This document shows positions 25,603 through 34,254 of a stretch of 64,000 nucleotides of DNA, piece after piece. The position numbers and the translations under genes are program-made. Location: the NCBI RefSeq assembly GCF_029962485.1, contig NZ_CP073637.1, positions 2,108,001-2,172,000 of the forward strand, given 5' to 3'. Position 1 is the stretch's first letter. Each line of letters starts with the position of its first letter. Source of the stretch: Burkholderia cepacia. Its GTDB lineage: Bacteria > Pseudomonadota > Gammaproteobacteria > Burkholderiales > Burkholderiaceae. A model generated the notes under the pieces. The model had not been told where the DNA came from. It searched no databases and was given only the letters and a program-made list of their open reading frames with translations.

Positions 25603-27687
25603 TCAGCCGTTGAACCCGCGGCCGGCCTTCGCCAGTTCCGCGATCGACGGCGCGAGCTGCCATGCGTCGCCGTTCGGCGCCGCAGCGTAGCGACGAATCG
25701 CACGCTCGACGTTGTAGAGGCCGACCACGTCCGCGTACAGCATCGGGCCGCCGCGCCACAGCGGGAAGCCATAGCCGGTCAGGTAGACCATGTCGATGTC
25801 GGACGCCTTCGACGCGATCTTCTCCTCGAGAATCTTCGCGCCTTCGTTGACGAGCGCCAGCACCAGCCGCTCGACGATCTCGTCGTCGCCGATCTTGCGC
25901 CGCTCGACGCCGCGCTCCGTCGAATACGCGACGACCATCTCGTCGACCAGCGACGACGGCTTCGCCTTGCGATCGCCCGGCACGTAGTCGTACCAGCCGG
26001 CACCCGTCTTCTGGCCGAAGCGGCCCTGTTCGCACAGGCGGTCGGCGATCTTCGAGTACTGCAGATCGGGTTTCTCGACATAGCGCCGCTTGCGGATCGC
26101 CCAGCCGATGTCGTTGCCGGCGAGGTCGCTCATCCGGAACGGCCCCATCGCGAAACCGAACTTCTCGATCGCGCGGTCGATCTGCGCGGGCAGCGCGCCT
26201 TCCTCGAGCATGAACAGCGCCTGGCGGATGTACTGCTCGATCATCCGGTTGCCGATGAAGCCGTCGCACACACCCGACACGACCGCCGTCTTGCGGATCT
26301 TCTTCGCGACCGCCATCACGGTCGCGAGTACGTCCTTCGCGGTCTGCGCACCGCGCACGACCTCGAGCAGCTTCATCACGTTCGCCGGGCTGAAGAAGTG
26401 CATGCCGACAACGTCCTGCGGGCGCTTCGTGAACGCCGCGATCTTGTCGACGTCGAGCGTCGACGTATTCGACGCGAGGATCGCACCCGGCTTCGCGACT
26501 TCGTCGAGCTTCTTGAACACTTGCTCCTTCACGCCGAGCTCCTCGAACACGGCTTCGACGATCAGGTCGGCATCCTTCAGGTCGTCATAGGACAGCGTCG
26601 GCGCGATCAGCGCCATGCGCGCGTCGAGCTTCTCCTGCGTGAGCTTGCCCTTCTTCACCTGCGCGTCGTAGTTTTTGCGGATCGTCGCGATGCCGCGTTC
26701 GAGCGCGTCCTGCTTCGTCTCGAGCAGCGTGACGGGCAGGCCCGCGTTGATGAAGTTCATCGCGATCCCGCCGCCCATCGTGCCCGCGCCGATCACGCCG
26801 ACGCGACGGATCTCGCGCAGCGGCGTGTCCGACGGCACGTCGGGGATCTTGCTCGCCGCCCGCTCGCCGAAGAACGCATGGCGCAGCGCACGGCTTTCCG
26901 GCGTCATCATCAGCGCGACGAAGCCCTCGCGCTCGGCGATGCTGCCCTTGTCGAAGCCGTGCAGCACACCAGCCTCGATCGCGTCGATGCACTTGTGCGG
27001 CGCCGGGAAATTCGGCGCGGCGGCCTGCGCGGAATTGCGCGCGAACTGGATGAAGCCCGCGGCATTGTCGTGGACGATCTTGCGATCGCGCACACGCGGA
27101 TGCGGCCCTTTCTGTGCGCCGGCCTTCTGTGCGAATGCGACGGCCGCGTCGAGCAGGTCGCCGTCTGCCATTGCGTCGAACAGCCCGCTTTTCGCCAGTT
27201 GCTCCGACAGCACGGGCGCGCCCGACACGATCATGTTCAGCGCGGTTTCGAGCCCCACCGCGCGCGGCAGCCGCTGCGTGCCGCCCGCGCCCGGCAGCAG
27301 GCCGAGCTTCACTTCGGGCAGCGCGACCTGCGCGCCGGGCGACGCGACGCGGTAGTGCGCGCCGAGCGCGAGCTCGAGGCCGCCGCCCATCACGACGCTG
27401 TGCAGCGCCGCGACGACGGGCTTCGCGCTCGCCTCCACCGCGCGGATCACGGTGTGCAGCGTCGGCTCCTGCAGCGCCTTCGGCGTATTGAATTCGGTGA
27501 TGTCCGCCCCGCCCGAGAACGCACGGCCGGCGCCGGTCAGCACGATGGCCGTGACCGACGGATCCTGCGCGGCGCGATCGAGCGCGTCCATGACGCCCTG
27601 GCGGGTCGACAGGCCGAGCCCGTTGACGGGCGGATTGTTGAGCGTGATGACGGCCACGCCGTCGCGAGTCGAGTAATCCACTGCCAT
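25603..27687 (-). CDS. Bifunctional enoyl-CoA hydratase / 3-hydroxyacyl-CoA dehydrogenase (FadB/FadJ-like)
   Basis: This 694-residue protein does the hydration and NAD-dependent oxidation steps of beta-oxidation. The N-terminal crotonase domain (about 1-190) has NNPPVNGLG and the oxyanion-hole region GGGLELALGAHYR. The dehydrogenase part starts with the Rossmann motif GVIGAGTMGGGIA (about 300) and has the catalytic histidine in MHFFSPANVMKLLEVV; a duplicated C-terminal dehydrogenase domain follows. The start at 27687 has GGAGG upstream. The thiolase partner lies two genes downstream, so the pair can form a complete spiral. Confidence 0.94.
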   Translation of the reverse strand: MAVDYSTRDGVAVITLNNPPVNGLGLSTRQGVMDALDRAAQDPSVTAIVLTGAGRAFSGGADITEFNTPKALQEPTLHTVIRAVEASAKPVVAALHSVVMGGGLELALGAHYRVASPGAQVALPEVKLGLLPGAGGTQRLPRAVGLETALNMIVSGAPVLSEQLAKSGLFDAMADGDLLDAAVAFAQKAGAQKGPHPRVRDRKIVHDNAAGFIQFARNSAQAAAPNFPAPHKCIDAIEAGVLHGFDKGSIAEREGFVALMMTPESRALRHAFFGERAASKIPDVPSDTPLREIRRVGVIGAGTMGGGIAMNFINAGLPVTLLETKQDALERGIATIRKNYDAQVKKGKLTQEKLDARMALIAPTLSYDDLKDADLIVEAVFEELGVKEQVFKKLDEVAKPGAILASNTSTLDVDKIAAFTKRPQDVVGMHFFSPANVMKLLEVVRGAQTAKDVLATVMAVAKKIRKTAVVSGVCDGFIGNRMIEQYIRQALFMLEEGALPAQIDRAIEKFGFAMGPFRMSDLAGNDIGWAIRKRRYVEKPDLQYSKIADRLCEQGRFGQKTGAGWYDYVPGDRKAKPSSLVDEMVVAYSTERGVERRKIGDDEIVERLVLALVNEGAKILEEKIASKASDIDMVYLTGYGFPLWRGGPMLYADVVGLYNVERAIRRYAAAPNGDAWQLAPSIAELAKAGRGFNG

Positions 27688-27772
27688 CTGCCTGCCTCCA
27701 TGCATCGCGCGCCGGGGTGGCTGCGCTTCATTGTGCGCGGTCGAACAGCCGCATGTCCGGATGAACTGAGGC

Positions 27773-27802
27773 AGCATACAACGAAAAAGCACGGTCGTTC
27801 AA
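27773..27802 (-). promoter_or_regulatory. Candidate promoter of the beta-oxidation operon
   Basis: On the minus strand TTGAAC (27802-27797) and TATGCT (27778-27773) are separated by 18 bases. The sequence GAACGACCGTGC overlapping the -35 resembles half-sites bound by TetR-type fatty-acid regulators, but no clear full palindrome is visible. Confidence 0.4.
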
Positions 27803-27877
27803 TTTGAATTTTGTTCCCGATCCGGGGTCGGATCGGGCGACCGGTTCGCGGGCCGTCGCCGGCCCGAGGTGCAACGC

Positions 27878-29521
27878 TTACGGCTCGCACACCGCCGTCG
27901 GCAACACGTAATTGCGGAACGTCTCGCGCAGCTTCAGCTTCTGCAGCTTGCCGGTCGCGGTGTGCGGCAGCGATTCGACGAACACGACGTCATCGGGGAT
28001 CCACCATTTCGCGACCTTGCCTTCGTAGAACGCGAGCAATGTGTCGCGGTTCAGGTTCGCGCCTTCGCGCGGCACCACGACGAGCAGCGGGCGCTCGGTC
28101 CATTTCGGGTGCGCACAGGCGATGCACGCGGCTTCGGCCACGCCCGGGTGCGCGATCGCGACGTTCTCGATGTCGATCGAGCTGATCCATTCGCCGCCCG
28201 ACTTGATCACGTCCTTGCTCCGGTCGGTGATCTGCAGGAAGCCGTCGGGGTCGATCGTCGCGACGTCGCCGGTCGGGAACCAGCCGTCCGTCAGCGGCGA
28301 CGTATCGCCGCGAAAGTAGTGGTCGATCACCCACGGTCCGCGCACCTGCAGCTCGCCGAACGCGACGCCGTCCCACGGCAGCTCGCGGCCGTCCTCGCCG
28401 ACGATGCGCATGTCGACGCCGCAGATCACGCGCCCCTGCTTCTCGAGCAGCTTGCGCTGCGCGTCGAGCGGCCGCTGCGACTGCGCCCAGTTGAGCTTCG
28501 CGAGCGTGCCGAGCGGCGACAGTTCGGTCATCCCCCATGCATGGATCACGCGCACGCCGTATTCGTCCTCGAAGGTGCGCAGCATCGCGGGCGGGCACGC
28601 GGAGCCGCCGATCACCGTGCGGTTCAGCGTCGAGAAGCGCACACCGGCTTCACGCATGTAGTTCAGCAGCCCGAGCCACACGGTCGGCACGCCCGCGGAG
28701 AACGTCACGCGTTCGGCTTCCATCAGCTCGTACAGCGATTTCCCGTCGAGATCCTTGCCGGGCAGCACGAGCTTGCCGCCCGTGAGCGGCACGGCGTACG
28801 GCAGCCCCCATGCGTTGACGTGGAACATCGGCACGACGGGCAGCACGGCGTCCATCGCGGACAGGTTCATCGCGTCGGGCAGCGCGGCGCCATACGCGTG
28901 CAGTACGGTCGAACGATTCGAATACAGCACGCCCTTCGGGTTGCCGGTCGTGCCCGACGTGTAGCAGAGCCCCGACGCCTGCTGCTCGTCGAGGCGCGGC
29001 CAGTCATAACGGCCGTCCTCGGCTTCGACGAGCGTCTCGTAGCAGAGGTACGGCGTCGCGCCTGACGGCAGGTGCGCGGCATCGGTCATCGCGATCCAGC
29101 CCTTCACGTGCGGGCACTGCGGCGCGATGGCGTCGACGAGCGGCGCGAAATTGATGTCGAAGAAGACGTAGCGGTCTTCCGCGTGATTGACGATGAACGC
29201 GATCTGCTCGGGGAACAGGCGCGGGTTGATCGTGTGACATACGGCGCCCATCCCGCCAATCCCGTAGTACGCCTCCAGATGCCGGTAGCCGTTCCACGCC
29301 AGCGTGCCGACGCGATCGCCGGTTGCGACGCCGAGCCGCGCGAGCGCCTGCGCCAGCTGCTTCGCGCGGCGTTCGCAATCGCGGTACGTGTAGCGATGCA
29401 GGTCGCCTTCCACGCGCTTCGACACGATCTCCGTGTCGCCGGCGTGCCGCGCGGCATGCGAAATCAGCGAGGACACCAGCAACGGCATGTCCATCATCTG
29501 GCCCAGCAACGGCTTACCCAT
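27878..29521 (-). CDS. Acyl-CoA ligase, AlkK-like
   Basis: The 547-residue enzyme activates a fatty acid to its CoA thioester with ATP. The AMP-binding motif [12 protein letters not shown] (about 180-191), the GMTELSP motif, the GWFPTGDVA hinge and the catalytic lysine in [12 protein letters not shown] are all present. The start ([22 protein letters not shown]) is like the medium-chain ligase AlkK. It lies 190 bases upstream of the FadB-like gene on the same strand and would feed it; the intervening hairpin (27816-27837) lacks a U tract. GGAG precedes the ATG. Chain length is inferred. Confidence 0.92.
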   Translation of the reverse strand: MGKPLLGQMMDMPLLVSSLISHAARHAGDTEIVSKRVEGDLHRYTYRDCERRAKQLAQALARLGVATGDRVGTLAWNGYRHLEAYYGIGGMGAVCHTINPRLFPEQIAFIVNHAEDRYVFFDINFAPLVDAIAPQCPHVKGWIAMTDAAHLPSGATPYLCYETLVEAEDGRYDWPRLDEQQASGLCYTSGTTGNPKGVLYSNRSTVLHAYGAALPDAMNLSAMDAVLPVVPMFHVNAWGLPYAVPLTGGKLVLPGKDLDGKSLYELMEAERVTFSAGVPTVWLGLLNYMREAGVRFSTLNRTVIGGSACPPAMLRTFEDEYGVRVIHAWGMTELSPLGTLAKLNWAQSQRPLDAQRKLLEKQGRVICGVDMRIVGEDGRELPWDGVAFGELQVRGPWVIDHYFRGDTSPLTDGWFPTGDVATIDPDGFLQITDRSKDVIKSGGEWISSIDIENVAIAHPGVAEAACIACAHPKWTERPLLVVVPREGANLNRDTLLAFYEGKVAKWWIPDDVVFVESLPHTATGKLQKLKLRETFRNYVLPTAVCEP

Positions 29522-29700
29522 CGTCTTGTTCTCCGTGAGGATGCGAATCGGTGACCAGCCTGGCGCGCGTTTCCGTCCGGAAGCCGCCCCCGCGGCGCGC
29601 CCGTCAGCGGCCCCGGACGGGCGTGGCGCACGGCGCGCGGGCCACCATGCGGGCGGCGCGGCGCCGCCTTACAATATCGGCTTACCCAGAGGCGCTCAAC

Positions 29701-31269
29701 ATGTCGTTTTCCCGAAGCGCAGCCGATGCGGCTGACACCCTCCCCGACCTCGCCGCCACGCTCGGCGCGCCCGCCGCAGGCGCGTTCGTCACGCTCGGCG
29801 ATGCGTTTCATACGCGGCTGCCGGCCGCGCCGCTTGCCGCGCCGTACGTCGTCGGATTTTCCGGCGAAGTCGCGCAGTTGCTCGACCTGCCGCCGTCGAT
29901 CGCCGCGCAGCCCGGCTTCGCCGAGCTGTTCGCCGGCAACCCGACACGCGACTGGCCCGCGCACGCGATGCCGTACGCGTCGGTCTATTCCGGTCACCAG
30001 TTCGGCGTATGGGCCGGCCAGCTCGGCGACGGCCGCGCGCTGACGATCGGCGAGCGGACCGGCGCCGACGGCCGCCGCTACGAGCTGCAGCTGAAAGGCA
30101 GCGGCCGCACGCCGTATTCACGCATGGGCGACGGCCGCGCGGTGCTGCGCTCGTCGATCCGCGAATTCCTGTGCTCGGAAGCGATGCATCACCTCGGCAT
30201 CCCGACCACGCGCGCGCTGACGGTGATCGGCTCCGATCAACCGGTGGTGCGCGAGGAAATCGAGACGTCGGCCGTCGTCACGCGCGTGTCGGAGAGCTTC
30301 GTGCGCTTCGGCCACTTCGAGCACTTCTTCTCGAACGATCGCCCCGACCTGCTTCGCCAGCTCGCCGATCACGTGATCGACCGCTTCTATCCGGCATGCC
30401 GCGACGCGGACGATCCCTACCTCGCGCTGCTCGAAGCCGCGACGCTGCGCACGGCCGACCTCGTCGCGCAGTGGCAGGCCGTCGGCTTCTGCCACGGCGT
30501 GATGAACACCGACAACATGTCGATCCTCGGCGTGACGATCGACTACGGCCCGTTCGGCTTCGTCGACGCGTTCGATGCGAATCACATCTGCAACCACTCG
30601 GACAACAGCGGCCGCTATGCGTACCGGATGCAGCCGCGCATCGCGCACTGGAACTGCTACTGCCTCGCGCAAGCGCTGCTGCCGCTGATCGGGCTGCAGC
30701 ACGGCATCGCCGACGACGATGCGCGCGCGGAGCGTGCGGTGGACGATGCCCAGGCCGTGCTCGCGAAATTTCCGGAACGTTTCGGCCCCGCGCTCGAACG
30801 CGCGATGCGCGCGAAGCTCGGCCTCGAGCTCGAACGCGAGAACGACGCCGAACTCGCGAACAAGCTGCTCGAGACGATGCACGCGAGCCACGCGGATTTC
30901 ACGCTGACGTTCCGCCGCCTCGCGCAGATCTCGAAGCACGACGCGAGCCGCGACGCCCCGGTGCGCGACCTGTTCATCGACCGCGAAGCGTTCGATGCAT
31001 GGGCGAACCTCTACCGCGCGCGGCTGTCCGAGGAAACGCGCGGCGACGCCGCACGCGCGGCCGCGATGAACCGCGCAAATCCGAAATACGTGCTTCGCAA
31101 CCATCTGGCCGAAGTCGCGATCCGGCGCGCGAAGGAAAAGGATTTTTCGGAAGTCGAGCGACTCGCGCAGATCCTGCGCCGCCCGTTCGACGAACAACCC
31201 GAGCATGAAGCATACGCGGCGTTGCCGCCCGACTGGGCCGGGTCGCTCGAAGTGAGCTGCTCGTCCTGA
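29701..31269 (+). CDS. selO: Protein adenylyltransferase SelO (YdiU)
   Basis: SelO is a pseudokinase-fold enzyme that transfers AMP to protein Ser/Thr/Tyr residues and is linked to redox stress. The 522-residue protein has the conserved [18 protein letters not shown], the [20 protein letters not shown] segment and the metal/catalytic NTDNMSILG and IDYGPFGF motifs. The C-terminal selenocysteine or cysteine position is present as CSS at the end. The ATG at 29701 was chosen because the family begins MSFSRS-like; the frame upstream to 29551 is a basic non-coding extension. It is followed 45 bases later by msrB, another redox gene. Confidence 0.93.
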   Translation: MSFSRSAADAADTLPDLAATLGAPAAGAFVTLGDAFHTRLPAAPLAAPYVVGFSGEVAQLLDLPPSIAAQPGFAELFAGNPTRDWPAHAMPYASVYSGHQFGVWAGQLGDGRALTIGERTGADGRRYELQLKGSGRTPYSRMGDGRAVLRSSIREFLCSEAMHHLGIPTTRALTVIGSDQPVVREEIETSAVVTRVSESFVRFGHFEHFFSNDRPDLLRQLADHVIDRFYPACRDADDPYLALLEAATLRTADLVAQWQAVGFCHGVMNTDNMSILGVTIDYGPFGFVDAFDANHICNHSDNSGRYAYRMQPRIAHWNCYCLAQALLPLIGLQHGIADDDARAERAVDDAQAVLAKFPERFGPALERAMRAKLGLELERENDAELANKLLETMHASHADFTLTFRRLAQISKHDASRDAPVRDLFIDREAFDAWANLYRARLSEETRGDAARAAAMNRANPKYVLRNHLAEVAIRRAKEKDFSEVERLAQILRRPFDEQPEHEAYAALPPDWAGSLEVSCSS

Positions 31270-31314
31270 GCCCGCAACCCGCGCGTATCGACCGACCGAT
31301 CAGGAGAACCCCAC

Positions 31315-31746
31315 ATGTCCCACGATTCCGACGACAAAACCTTCCCGTACCAGAAGGACGAAGCCGACCTGCGCCGCCGGCTCACGCCGATGCAGTACGA
31401 GGTCACACAGCATGCGGCCACCGAGCGTGCCTTCACCGGCGAATACACCGACACGGAAGACGCCGGCATCTACAAATGCATCGTCTGCAGCACGCCGCTG
31501 TTCGAATCCGGCTCCAAATTCCACTCGGGCTGCGGCTGGCCCAGCTACTTCAAGCCGCTCAACGGCGAGGTGATCGACGAGAAGGTCGACTATTCGCACG
31601 GGATGGTGCGCGTCGAGGTCCGCTGCAACCATTGCGGCGCGCATCTGGGCCACGTCTTCGAGGATGGCCCGCGCGACCAGACCGGTTTGCGGTACTGCAT
31701 CAATTCGGCTGCGTTAAACTTCGAGTCCCGACCCGAAAACGACTGA
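31315..31746 (+). CDS. msrB: Peptide methionine (R)-S-oxide reductase
   Basis: MsrB repairs oxidised methionine in proteins. The 143-residue protein binds zinc through two CxxC pairs (Cys55/Cys58 and Cys104/Cys107). The catalytic cysteine is Cys128 in RYCINSAAL, and SGCGWPSY with Cys73 is the family's other conserved segment. AGGAGA lies upstream of the ATG. It is between selO and yciB on the same strand, which groups two redox-defence genes. Confidence 0.96.
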   Translation: MSHDSDDKTFPYQKDEADLRRRLTPMQYEVTQHAATERAFTGEYTDTEDAGIYKCIVCSTPLFESGSKFHSGCGWPSYFKPLNGEVIDEKVDYSHGMVRVEVRCNHCGAHLGHVFEDGPRDQTGLRYCINSAALNFESRPEND

Positions 31747-31847
31747 GCGGCGCCGGGCGGATCGGCGGGGTCGACCCTCGCCGGCCGGCCAGCCTCGGGC
31801 TGGCCGCCCCGATCCGCAACGGTGGTGCCTGGCGGGTCCCTACAACG

Positions 31848-31875
31848 GTGAAAGGCCGCGCAAGCGGCCTTTCAC
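31848..31875 (+). other. Perfect 12-bp hairpin with GCAA loop upstream of yciB
   Basis: GTGAAAGGCCGC (31848-31859) and GCGGCCTTTCAC (31864-31875) pair perfectly around a GCAA tetraloop of the stable GNRA type. No U tract follows, so it is not a standard terminator. It ends 15 bases before the yciB ATG and would sit next to its ribosome site. Confidence 0.7.
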
Positions 31876-31890
31876 GCAGCTGCGAGCGCC

Positions 31891-32421
31891 ATGAAATTCC
31901 TGTTCGATCTGTTTCCGATCATCCTGTTTTTTGTCGCCTTCAAGGTCTGGGGCATCTTTACCGCCACCGCCGTCGCGATCATCGCGACGCTGGCCCAGGT
32001 TGCATGGGTCGCCTTCCGGCACCGGAAGGTCGACACGATGCTGTGGGTCAGCCTTGGCGTGATCGTCGTCTTCGGTGGCGCCACCCTCGTCCTGCATGAC
32101 GAGAAATTCATTCAATGGAAGCCGACTGTGCTGTACTGGTTGTTTGCGGTCGGGTTGCTTGCCGCGCGTTATGCGTTCAGCAAGAACCTGATCGAGAAGA
32201 TGATGGGCAAGCAGCTCACGCTGCCGACCCCCGTGTGGGACAAGCTGAACGTCGCGTGGGCGCTGTTCTTCGCGGTGCTCGGCGTCGCGAACCTGTACGT
32301 GGTGCACAACTTCACCGAATCGCAATGGGTGAACTTCAAGCTGTTCGGTACGACGGGCGCGATGGTCGTGTTCATCATCCTGCAGAGCCTGTGGCTCACG
32401 AAATACCTGAAGGACGAGTGA
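31891..32421 (+). CDS. yciB: Inner-membrane septation protein A
   Basis: YciB is a five-helix inner-membrane protein involved in cell elongation and division with RodZ and other envelope proteins. The 176-residue protein starts [14 protein letters not shown], the family's standard opening, and shows five hydrophobic segments at about 5-25, 27-45, 50-68, 76-95 and 118-165. The ribosome site is weak (GCGAG). It lies one base before bolA, so the two are translationally close. Confidence 0.95.
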   Translation: MKFLFDLFPIILFFVAFKVWGIFTATAVAIIATLAQVAWVAFRHRKVDTMLWVSLGVIVVFGGATLVLHDEKFIQWKPTVLYWLFAVGLLAARYAFSKNLIEKMMGKQLTLPTPVWDKLNVAWALFFAVLGVANLYVVHNFTESQWVNFKLFGTTGAMVVFIILQSLWLTKYLKDE

Positions 32422-32422
32422 C

Positions 32423-32731
32423 ATGACGGACGCCTTTCTCCACGCCTCACCCGACGAGCGCATCGCGCTGATCGAAGCGCGCCTTACCGCGTCGCTGGCG
32501 CCGCTGGCGCTCACCGTGCGCGACGACAGCGCGCAGCACGCGGGCCACGCCGGCGCGTCCGCCGGCGGCCATTTCACGGTCACGATCGTGTCGGCCGCCT
32601 TCACGGGCAAGCCGCGCGTCGCGCGGCACCGGCTGGTGTATGATGCGCTCGCTGATGCGATGCAGCGCGGCATTCACGCGCTCGCGATCGTGGCTTACAC
32701 GCCCGAAGAATTCAACGAATCTTCAATCTAG
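32423..32731 (+). CDS. BolA-family protein
   Basis: The 102-residue protein has the BolA fold: a helix (RIALIEARLTASL), a variable loop rich in His, Gly and Ala, then the conserved strand FTVTIVSAAFTGKPRVARHRLVYDAL and a final helix with AIVAYTPEE. BolA proteins bind glutaredoxins and [2Fe-2S] clusters and affect morphology and iron use. The TGA of yciB ends two bases before this ATG. It is followed by a parvulin gene 18 bases on, in the conserved yciB-bolA-parvulin order. Confidence 0.92.
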   Translation: MTDAFLHASPDERIALIEARLTASLAPLALTVRDDSAQHAGHAGASAGGHFTVTIVSAAFTGKPRVARHRLVYDALADAMQRGIHALAIVAYTPEEFNESSI

Positions 32732-32749
32732 TCTCATTAGGAATTCCCG

Positions 32750-33532
32750 ATGATCCTGAAATCCCCCCGCCTGTGGGTCGCGGCGGCTGCTTTTGCAGCG
32801 GCACCGGCATTTGCCCAGAACATCGCCGTCGTCAACGGCACGCCGATTCCGAAGTCGCGCGCCGATGCGATGGTCGCGCAACTCGTCCAGCAAGGCCAGA
32901 CCGACGGCCCGCAACTGCAGCAGGCCGTGCGCCAGGAACTCGTGAACCGCGAAATCCTGATGCAGGAAGCGATCCGTGAAGGCATCCCGAATCGTCCGGA
33001 CGTGAAGGCGCAAGTCGCCGTCGCGCAGCAGACCGTCGTGCTGCGCTCGATGATCGAGAGCTTCCTGAAGAAGAACCAGCCGACCGACGCCGAAGTGAAG
33101 GCGCGCTACGACGATCTCGTCAAGGGCGCTGGCGGCAACCGCGAATACCACCTGCACCACATCCTCGTCGACAACGAGCAGCAGGCGAAGGACCTGATCG
33201 CGAAGATCAAGGCCGGCGCGAAGTTCGAGGATCTCGCGAAGCAGTTCTCGAAGGATCCGGGTTCGGGCAAGAACGGCGGCGATCTCGACTGGTCCGATCC
33301 GAAGGCGTACGTGCCGGAATTCGCGGCAGCGGCGCAGAAGCTGCAGAAAGGCCAGATGACCGACACGCCGGTGAAGACGCAGTTCGGCTGGCACATCATC
33401 CGCGTCGACGATATTCGCGACATCGCCCCGCCGCCGCTCGAGCAGGTGAAGGCGCAGATCGCGCAACAGCTCGTGCAGCAGAAGCTGCAGGCGTTCGAGG
33501 AAGGTCTGCGTCAGCAGGCGAAGATTCAGTAA
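32750..33532 (+). CDS. Periplasmic parvulin-type peptidyl-prolyl isomerase
   Basis: The 260-residue protein has a signal peptide cut after APAFA (about residue 22), an N-terminal SurA/PrsA-like chaperone helix bundle (about 23-120) and a parvulin domain (about 128-225) with HLHHILVDNEQQA, FSKDPGSGKNGGDLDW and FGWHIIRVDDIR. It should help fold outer-membrane or periplasmic proteins. The C-terminal helix is rich in Gln and Lys. ORF spacing puts it at the end of the msrB-yciB-bolA run, and a strong terminator follows. Confidence 0.94.
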   Translation: MILKSPRLWVAAAAFAAAPAFAQNIAVVNGTPIPKSRADAMVAQLVQQGQTDGPQLQQAVRQELVNREILMQEAIREGIPNRPDVKAQVAVAQQTVVLRSMIESFLKKNQPTDAEVKARYDDLVKGAGGNREYHLHHILVDNEQQAKDLIAKIKAGAKFEDLAKQFSKDPGSGKNGGDLDWSDPKAYVPEFAAAAQKLQKGQMTDTPVKTQFGWHIIRVDDIRDIAPPPLEQVKAQIAQQLVQQKLQAFEEGLRQQAKIQ

Positions 33533-33560
33533 CGTCGGCGATACTCGCCCGCACATCGAA

Positions 33561-33586
33561 AAGCCGCTCTTCGGAGCGGCTTTTTT
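33561..33586 (+). terminator. Terminator of the parvulin gene
   Basis: AAGCCGCTC and GAGCGGCTT pair around a TTCG tetraloop, followed by TTTTTT. It ends the yciB-bolA-parvulin transcript. Confidence 0.92.
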
Positions 33587-33640
33587 ATTGCCCGCAGGCT
33601 GACTGCCGGCGCATCACGATACGCTGCGGCGCACCCAAAG

Positions 33641-33663
33641 AAAAAGCCGCTCCGAAGAGCGGC
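33641..33663 (-). terminator. Terminator of the minus-strand purL/acetyltransferase unit
   Basis: GCCGCTC-CGAA-GAGCGGC (33646-33663) with five A on its left acts as an intrinsic terminator for minus-strand transcripts. It is almost the exact reverse complement of the parvulin terminator 60 bases away. Confidence 0.85.
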
Positions 33664-33703
33664 CTTTCCCGTGTGCCGGATCGACTCGCGCCGCACCCTT
33701 GCG

Positions 33704-34249
33704 TTACGCGGGGTAGAACACGTCGTGATAGCGAACGTCGCCTGACGGCCGCGGCGCTGAGTCGTCGAGCGACAGCGCAAGGAAATACTCGGGCGGCACG
33801 CCAGGGAACACGATGTCGCCGGATGGCGCGAAGCCGAAGCGCGTGTAGTACGCGGGCTCCCCGAGCAGCACGCAGCCGCGCGCGCCAAGCCGGCGCAACG
33901 CGTCGAGCCCCGTGCGCACCAACCCGGCGCCGATGCTCTGCCTCTGGCAGCCGGGCAGCACCGCGAGCGGCGCCAGTCCGTACCAGCCCTGGCTGCTGGA
34001 CGGCTCGCCGCCGATCGACACCGGCGAGAACGCAACGTGCCCGATCACGCGGCCGTCACGTTCCGCGACGAGCGATACGCTCAACGCACCATCCGCACGC
34101 AGCGCGTCGACGATCCGCCGTTCGAACTGCCCGCCTTCCGGTTCATCCGCGAACGCGGCGACGATCACGCGGCCGATCGCGTCGACATCGCTCGCGCGCT
34201 CGTCGCGCAGCGTGACGACCTCGACCGGCGCATTCGGGTCGAACATCAT
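33704..34249 (-). CDS. GNAT-family N-acetyltransferase (YhbS-like)
   Basis: The 181-residue protein is a single GNAT domain with the acetyl-CoA loop in LPGCQRQSIGAGLV and the C-terminal LLGEPAYYTRFGFAP strand of the YhbS subgroup. The acceptor is unknown. The ATG at 34249 is six bases after the purL stop, so translation may be coupled; an in-frame TTG at 34258 overlapping the stop is less likely. Its terminator lies 41 bases downstream. Confidence 0.85.
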   Translation of the reverse strand: MMFDPNAPVEVVTLRDERASDVDAIGRVIVAAFADEPEGGQFERRIVDALRADGALSVSLVAERDGRVIGHVAFSPVSIGGEPSSSQGWYGLAPLAVLPGCQRQSIGAGLVRTGLDALRRLGARGCVLLGEPAYYTRFGFAPSGDIVFPGVPPEYFLALSLDDSAPRPSGDVRYHDVFYPA

Positions 34250-34254
34250 CCCGC

